Part shown: piece by piece, positions 63,493-64,000 of the stretch
How positions within the stretch are numbered: position 1 is the first letter of the stretch
How the letters are laid out: each line of letters starts with the position of its first letter
Notes under the pieces: generated by a model
What the model was told of the DNA's origin: nothing
Databases searched by the model: none
Seen by the model: only the letters and a program-made list of their open reading frames with translations
Program-made: the position numbers and the translations under genes
Source of the DNA: Pseudosulfitobacter pseudonitzschiae
GTDB taxonomy: Bacteria > Pseudomonadota > Alphaproteobacteria > Rhodobacterales > Rhodobacteraceae
DNA: 64,000 bases
Assembly: GCF_002222635.1 (NCBI RefSeq)
Contig: NZ_CP022415.1
Location: forward strand, 682,001-746,000
Direction of reading: 5' to 3'

Positions 63493-63525
63493 AACCGGCC
63501 CACTGCACTGCTGCACGGGCCGGTT
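63493..63525 (-). terminator. hairpin between dctP and dctQ
   Basis: AACCGGCCC and GGGCCGGTT (63493-63501, 63517-63525) are perfect complements with a 15-base loop. On the minus strand TTTT follows, so it can end part of the transcripts after dctP. Confidence 0.55.
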
Positions 63526-63546
63526 ATCGTGTGTTGTCCGGTCTGG

Positions 63547-64000
63547 TCAGAGAAGTCGAAGATCCGCCATCAGCTGTTTTTGGCTCTGCATCATTTCAGT
63601 GGCCAATGCATCTCCGTTGGTCGCCTTTTCCCACGACGCGATTGCCTTGCTGCGTGATTGTGCAACATCTTCAGGGTCGAAACTGATAATCTCGACGCCG
63701 GCCTCTTCGAATTTGGCCAGATATTCCGCGTTGTCCACGATGATATTCTGACGCAACGCGCCGGACACTTCACGTGCGGCGACTGCAAGCGCTGCGCGTT
63801 GCTGATCGTCCAGCTGTCCATACGCGGCGGTATTGGCCACATAGCATGTCGCGGTGGATGGCTGATGAATGCCTGGCAGGATCAGGTACTTGGCAACCTC
63901 GTGAAGACCCTCTTCGTAGTTGGCTTTGATGTCGCCCCGGTCCGCCAAATCGACCAGCCCTTTGTCCAGGGCGGAATAGACCTCGGATGTTGGCAACGGT
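63547..64000 (-). CDS. TRAP transporter substrate-binding protein (DctP type), C-terminal part
   Basis: The frame is open to the end of the window and the N-terminus is missing. About 150 residues remain: LPTSEVYSALDKGLVDLADRG (the conserved segment before the last lobe), the VAKYLILPGIHQPSTATCYVANTAAY region, and a long C-terminal helix pair. DctP proteins are periplasmic and deliver the ligand to DctQM. The ligand-binding arginine region lies outside the window, so the substrate cannot be judged. Confidence 0.88.
   Translation of the reverse strand, partial: PLPTSEVYSALDKGLVDLADRGDIKANYEEGLHEVAKYLILPGIHQPSTATCYVANTAAYGQLDDQQRAALAVAAREVSGALRQNIIVDNAEYLAKFEEAGVEIISFDPEDVAQSRSKAIASWEKATNGDALATEMMQSQKQLMADLRLL

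Overview
The window reads as chromosomal DNA of a marine alphaproteobacterium of the order Rhodobacterales (Roseobacter group). Supporting signs are the bet cluster for choline sulfate and choline, a PccR-type short-chain acyl-CoA regulator beside propionyl-CoA carboxylase, an hdaA-ppk-ppx neighbourhood, high GC with dense ATGA/TGATG gene overlaps, and TRAP transport genes. No rRNA, tRNA, CRISPR array or prophage was seen. The genus cannot be fixed from the sequence.

Regions. 1-2.9 kb: end of yebC, a LysE-type exporter, a P-loop protein and an EamA permease. 2.9-9.5 kb: betI-betC-BCCT transporter-betB-betA, which imports choline (or choline-O-sulfate), desulfates it and oxidises it to glycine betaine; a palindromic BetI operator lies upstream. 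9.6-22.6 kb: the propionyl-CoA/methylmalonyl-CoA pathway (pccR, pccB, pccA, mcm) interspersed with small envelope proteins and an MFS exporter; TTTGCAAA boxes sit upstream of pccR and between the MFS gene and pccB. 22.6-39.3 kb: housekeeping genes (VOC, GNAT, DjlA-like, EEP nuclease, ppx, ppk, hdaA, AI-2E exporter, FAD oxidoreductase, pepT, proS, lolCD). 39.4-40.5 kb: an intact IS110-group element. 40.5-53.5 kb: parE, PhnA-like, thioesterase, hydrolases, a class 3 lipase, a MATE pump, and an AT-richer sulfotransferase gene that looks acquired. 53.5-61.6 kb: a nested graveyard of insertion sequences. An IS30 element is interrupted by an IS110/IS1111-type element; an IS6 element truncates a cupin gene; a second, decayed IS6 element is interrupted by a second IS110/IS1111-type element. 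Between them a small marR-eamA-tautomerase-(cupin) cluster survives. 61.7-64 kb: a TRAP transporter (dctM, dctQ, and dctP running off the window).

The most interesting content is the three IS110-family elements. Each carries a non-coding segment, upstream of the recombinase in the 39.4 kb element and downstream in the other two, that can fold into internal loops. Short loop segments match the two flanks of that element's own insertion site: one copies the left flank and the other is complementary to the right flank, as in bridge RNA/seekRNA guides. The two IS1111-type RNAs align with each other except in exactly those guide segments. In all three cases removing the element restores the interrupted host sequence (a perfect 14-bp palindrome, an IS30 transposase frame, and the sequence of an IS6 transposase gene), so the boundaries and the guide-target matches rest on independent evidence. 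Two of the three elements have landed in other insertion sequences.
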